Source of the DNA: Armatimonadota bacterium
GTDB taxonomy: Bacteria; Sysuimicrobiota; Sysuimicrobiia; Sysuimicrobiales; JACQTN01
Assembly: GCA_016210785.1 (NCBI GenBank)
Contig: JACQTN010000291.1
Span: forward strand, 1-8,092
Direction: 5' to 3'
Length of the DNA: 8,092 nt
Positions 6,022-8,092 of this stretch are shown piece by piece. Within the stretch, counting starts at the first letter, position 1; each line of letters begins with the position of its first letter. A program made the position numbers and the translations under genes. The notes below the pieces were generated by a model. The model did not search any database. It was given only the letters and a program-made list of their open reading frames with translations, and had not been told where the DNA came from.

Positions 6022-7200
6022 TTACGCCACGGCCGGGGGTGAGATCTGGGAAGCCGCTGGACGTGACGTCACCGACTGCCACGCCGCCAGCCACACCGCG
6101 CCGAACCCGATGAGTATGGCGAGGACGCGGATGACCCAGCCTGCGAAGGGCACGCCGAACAAGAGGACCAGCACCAGTGTGCCCACCGTGAGCGCCCAGT
6201 AGGGAGAAGGCGGCCTCGCGGGGTCTGTTCGAAAGCGGCGCAGAAGCACCTCACCCAGCCAGGCGGTCACGAAGATTGTTCCAGGATACAGCGTCGCCAG
6301 GTAGAGCAGGATCGCCACGGCCGAGAGGGGGATGCCGACAATCGTGACCAGAGCCAGGACTGCCGCCACGGGAACGGTCACCAGCAGAATGAACCCGGCC
6401 AGCATGCTGCGTCCGAGCCTGCTCCGCACCTCACCCACCACCCCTGCCGCGGGGCGGGGTGCAATGGCGAAGACGGCGAACCCCAGGACCAGCAGCCACA
6501 GCGCCTCGAGGAAGCGCCCGAGGAACGGAAGGCGAAGAGGAAAGATGGAGCGCCTCACCCTGGGAGGGCGCGGTGTGACCGTGAGCCGCTCCAGGCCGCC
6601 GGAGACCTGAGCGCCAGGCCGAACATCGGCAGGCTGATCGGCCCAATACCGCAGCTTGCCACCGATGCGGGCCGTGGGCAGGAGGATGATGCGATCGGCC
6701 CGGATCTCGGCGTCACCCTCGATGGTGCCCCCGATGAGGACATTGCCACCTCCGAGGAGGGCGTTCCGTTTGACAGTCCCCGCAATCTGCAGGTTCCCCC
6801 CTCCGGCCACCAGGTCCCGGCCGATGCGAGCCGCTCGTCCCACGTTCACGGTGCCGCCGGCGAGAAGGGCGTCCGTGGCGACCTGAGCCTCGACGTCGAG
6901 CATCCCCGCGGCGGCGCGCAGGTTCCGGCCGGTGGCGCCACCGATCTTCAACGTTCCTCCCGCCGCCAGCACGCTCCCGGTGACCTGTCCTTCCAGGGTG
7001 ACCGTCCCACCCGCGGCCGCCACGTCACCGTCCACCGTCCCGGAGACCGTCACCGTGCCGCCGCCGGCATACAGGTCGTCCTGAATGTTCTCGCCGACCA
7101 CCACGTTGTCGCCCGCGCGGGGCACGAAGGCCAGGGTGGGGTGGACGAGTGCAGCCACCATCAAGAGCGCCAATCCCCAGCGGATTGCTCGCGCGTTCAT
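6022..7200 (-). CDS. Secreted, membrane-anchored bactofilin-like beta-solenoid protein
   Basis: Protein of 392 residues. The N-terminus is a signal peptide (helix about 8-24, possible cleavage near LAF). Residues about 32-200 form seven or more coils of 17-18 residues, with starts near 45, 62, 79, 96, 113, 131 and 149. Each has a Gly-rich turn and a short strand pattern such as GGGTVTVSGTVDGDV or GGTVTLEGQVTGSVL, typical of bactofilin or polymer-forming proteins. The C-terminal half (about 230-378) holds four or five membrane helices. Cytosolic bactofilins polymerise into filaments; this layout places the solenoid outside the membrane, which differs from the classical form. The ATG at 7200 has no good ribosome binding site, but the signal peptide supports it. 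The gene stands alone between a palindrome and the repeat array. Function is unknown: envelope scaffolding is inferred. Many such proteins carry the vague label 'polymer-forming cytoskeletal'. Confidence 0.85.
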   Translation of the reverse strand: MNARAIRWGLALLMVAALVHPTLAFVPRAGDNVVVGENIQDDLYAGGGTVTVSGTVDGDVAAAGGTVTLEGQVTGSVLAAGGTLKIGGATGRNLRAAAGMLDVEAQVATDALLAGGTVNVGRAARIGRDLVAGGGNLQIAGTVKRNALLGGGNVLIGGTIEGDAEIRADRIILLPTARIGGKLRYWADQPADVRPGAQVSGGLERLTVTPRPPRVRRSIFPLRLPFLGRFLEALWLLVLGFAVFAIAPRPAAGVVGEVRSRLGRSMLAGFILLVTVPVAAVLALVTIVGIPLSAVAILLYLATLYPGTIFVTAWLGEVLLRRFRTDPARPPSPYWALTVGTLVLVLLFGVPFAGWVIRVLAILIGFGAVWLAAWQSVTSRPAASQISPPAVA

Positions 7201-7272
7201 CGCCTGTCACCCGCTTCTCTTGTTGTTTGTTCCCTCACCGTGCGACGCACGCGTTGCCGAAGCCAGCCATCC

Positions 7273-7373
7273 GTTTTCACCATAGCGCGACCGCGCGAAC
7301 CACCGGTTGCGCATCCGATCCCGTACGCCGGCTGCCGGCAGCCGTTGGTCACGCCGGGTCCCGCGGTGAAAAC
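7273..7373. repeat. Widely spaced 9-bp inverted repeat enclosing a 16-bp palindrome
   Basis: GTTTTCACC (7273-7281) and GGTGAAAAC (7365-7373) are perfect inverted copies 83 bases apart. Between them is a perfect 16-bp palindrome, CGGCTGCCGGCAGCCG (7329-7344). All lie upstream of the bactofilin-like gene, so they may be operator sites or a remnant element. The right arm's AAAA is also the U-run following the nested palindrome on the minus strand. Confidence 0.4.
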
Positions 7374-7453
7374 TAGGTGCCTGCCTGCACAAGAGGGCGT
7401 CATAATGGTGAAGCCTCGCCCACATAATAACGCGGACTTCCGCAGGCAGGCAC
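7368..7453 (-). terminator. Possible terminator of the P-type ATPase transcript
   Basis: The nested palindrome immediately follows the ATPase stop, and its last arm is followed by CTAGTTTTC on the minus strand, giving four U four bases after the stem. The outer stem is interrupted by unpaired 8-base segments, so folding as one terminator hairpin is uncertain. Confidence 0.4.
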
Positions 7454-7456
7454 TAG
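7373..7456. repeat. Nested palindrome with CTAG flanks, MITE-like or terminator unit
   Basis: Outer arms GTGCCTGCCTGC (7377-7388) and GCAGGCAGGCAC (7442-7453) pair perfectly. Eight bases inward on each side lie inner arms GCGTCATAATG (7397-7407) and CATAATAACGC (7423-7433), matching 9 of 11, around a 15-base centre. The 77-bp unit is flanked by CTAG at 7373-7376 and 7453-7456, which could be a target duplication. The ATPase stop codon TAG is part of the right CTAG. After the unit the minus strand reads CTAGTTTTC, so it may also terminate the ATPase transcript. No transposase is visible. Confidence 0.6.
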
Positions 7457-8092
7457 ATCTGCGCGAGGTGCCGCTCGGCCCGCTTCAGCAGTACCGCGTT
7501 CGTGGCGACGATGATGGAGGAAGCCGACATGAGCAGCGCCGCCCACTCCGGCCGCAGCACGATGCCGAGGGACGGGTAGAGCACGCCGGCGGCGATGGGG
7601 ATCGCCAGGATGTTGTAGATCGAGGCCCAGAACAGGTTCTGCCGCATCTTCCCCACCGTGGCCCGCGACAGGAAGATGGCCCGCAGCACGTCGGCGGGGT
7701 CGCTGCGCATCAGCACCACGTCCGCGGTCTCGATGGCCACGTCGGTGCCCGCGCCGATGGCGATGCCGATGTCCGCCTGGGCCAGGGCCGGCGCGTCGTT
7801 GACGCCATCGCCCACCATCGCCACGAACTTCCCCTCCTGCTGCAGCCGCTTCACGTGCTCCGCCTTCTGCTCCGGCAGCACCTCCGCGAAGACCCGCGCG
7901 ATCCCCAGCCGCCGCGCCACCGCCTCGGCGGTCTGGCGGTTGTCGCCGGTGATCATGGCGACCTCGATCCCCAGCGCCCGCAGGCCCTGGATGGCCCGCG
8001 GCGATGTCTCGCGCACGGGGTCCGCGGCGGCGGCCACGCCGCCCGCGCGGCCATCCACGGCCACAATCATCAGCGTCTTACCCTCGCCCAGC
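7453..8092 (-). CDS. Copper-type heavy-metal P1B ATPase, C-terminal part (5' end beyond window)
   Basis: The last 212 residues of a membrane metal-exporting ATPase. The frame is open to the window edge (it reads LGEGKTLMIVAVDG at the top), so the ATG at 8070 is internal. Visible are the end of the nucleotide-binding region, the P-domain motif MITGDN (about 46-51), the hinge GDGVNDAP (about 94-101) with the two Asp that coordinate Mg, and the two last membrane helices. These carry QNLFWASIYN with the Tyr-Asn pair, and MSASSIIVATNA with Met and paired Ser. Such residues form the exit-side metal site of Cu+-type P1B pumps. The DKTGT site and the CPC or CPH motif lie outside, so CopA versus CopB type cannot be settled. 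Copper export is the likely role. The gene ends at the CTAG edge of a palindromic element, so the last residues may have been changed by an insertion. Confidence 0.93.
   Translation of the reverse strand, partial: LGEGKTLMIVAVDGRAGGVAAAADPVRETSPRAIQGLRALGIEVAMITGDNRQTAEAVARRLGIARVFAEVLPEQKAEHVKRLQQEGKFVAMVGDGVNDAPALAQADIGIAIGAGTDVAIETADVVLMRSDPADVLRAIFLSRATVGKMRQNLFWASIYNILAIPIAAGVLYPSLGIVLRPEWAALLMSASSIIVATNAVLLKRAERHLAQI

Overview
The window is very GC-rich bacterial DNA. Every gene I can support lies on the minus strand, so on that strand the order runs from position 8092 down to 1. I cannot assign a taxon. The composition, GTG starts, and mix of a CuA-like cupredoxin, secreted bactofilin-like protein and metal ATPase would fit a deep-branching high-GC lineage, but that is a guess. 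The many long plus-strand open frames are by-products of high GC.

Layout in minus-strand order: (1) 8092-7453, the C-terminal part of a copper-type P1B ATPase, cut by the window edge. (2) 7452-7201, a 252-nt gap with a nested 77-bp palindrome flanked by CTAG on both sides; the ATPase stop codon lies at that junction. (3) 7200-6022, a secreted, membrane-anchored protein with bactofilin-like beta-solenoid coils. (4) 6021-5862, a regulatory gap with four TTAAG-like boxes spaced exactly 11 bp apart, the arrangement expected for an OmpR/PhoB-type response regulator. (5) 5861-5397, a membrane-anchored cupredoxin resembling ba3-type cytochrome oxidase subunit II but with an altered CuA loop, followed by (6) a 42-residue single-helix protein at 5383-5255. 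(7) A perfect 19-bp hairpin, probably a terminator. (8) 5048-4095, a TerC/Alx-family membrane protein, probably a manganese exporter. (9) A 305-nt gap with small dyads. (10) 3789-1, two OmpR-type two-component systems in tandem, ordered regulator, kinase, regulator, kinase. The last three genes overlap by four bases at each join (GTGA, when the longer start of the second regulator is used). The first regulator and its kinase are separated by 198 nt holding three hairpins.

Reading of the whole: the window looks like a metal and envelope-stress neighbourhood (copper export, a copper-binding surface protein, probable manganese export) beside two sensory systems. One kinase has a Met/Gly/His-containing extracytoplasmic loop that could bind a metal. 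The 11-bp repeat array upstream of the cupredoxin is a natural target for one of the two regulators. That link is inference: no site matching the array was seen elsewhere in the window. The most unusual items are the altered CuA-like cupredoxin with its tiny partner and no oxidase subunit I nearby, the phased operator array, and the nested palindrome.
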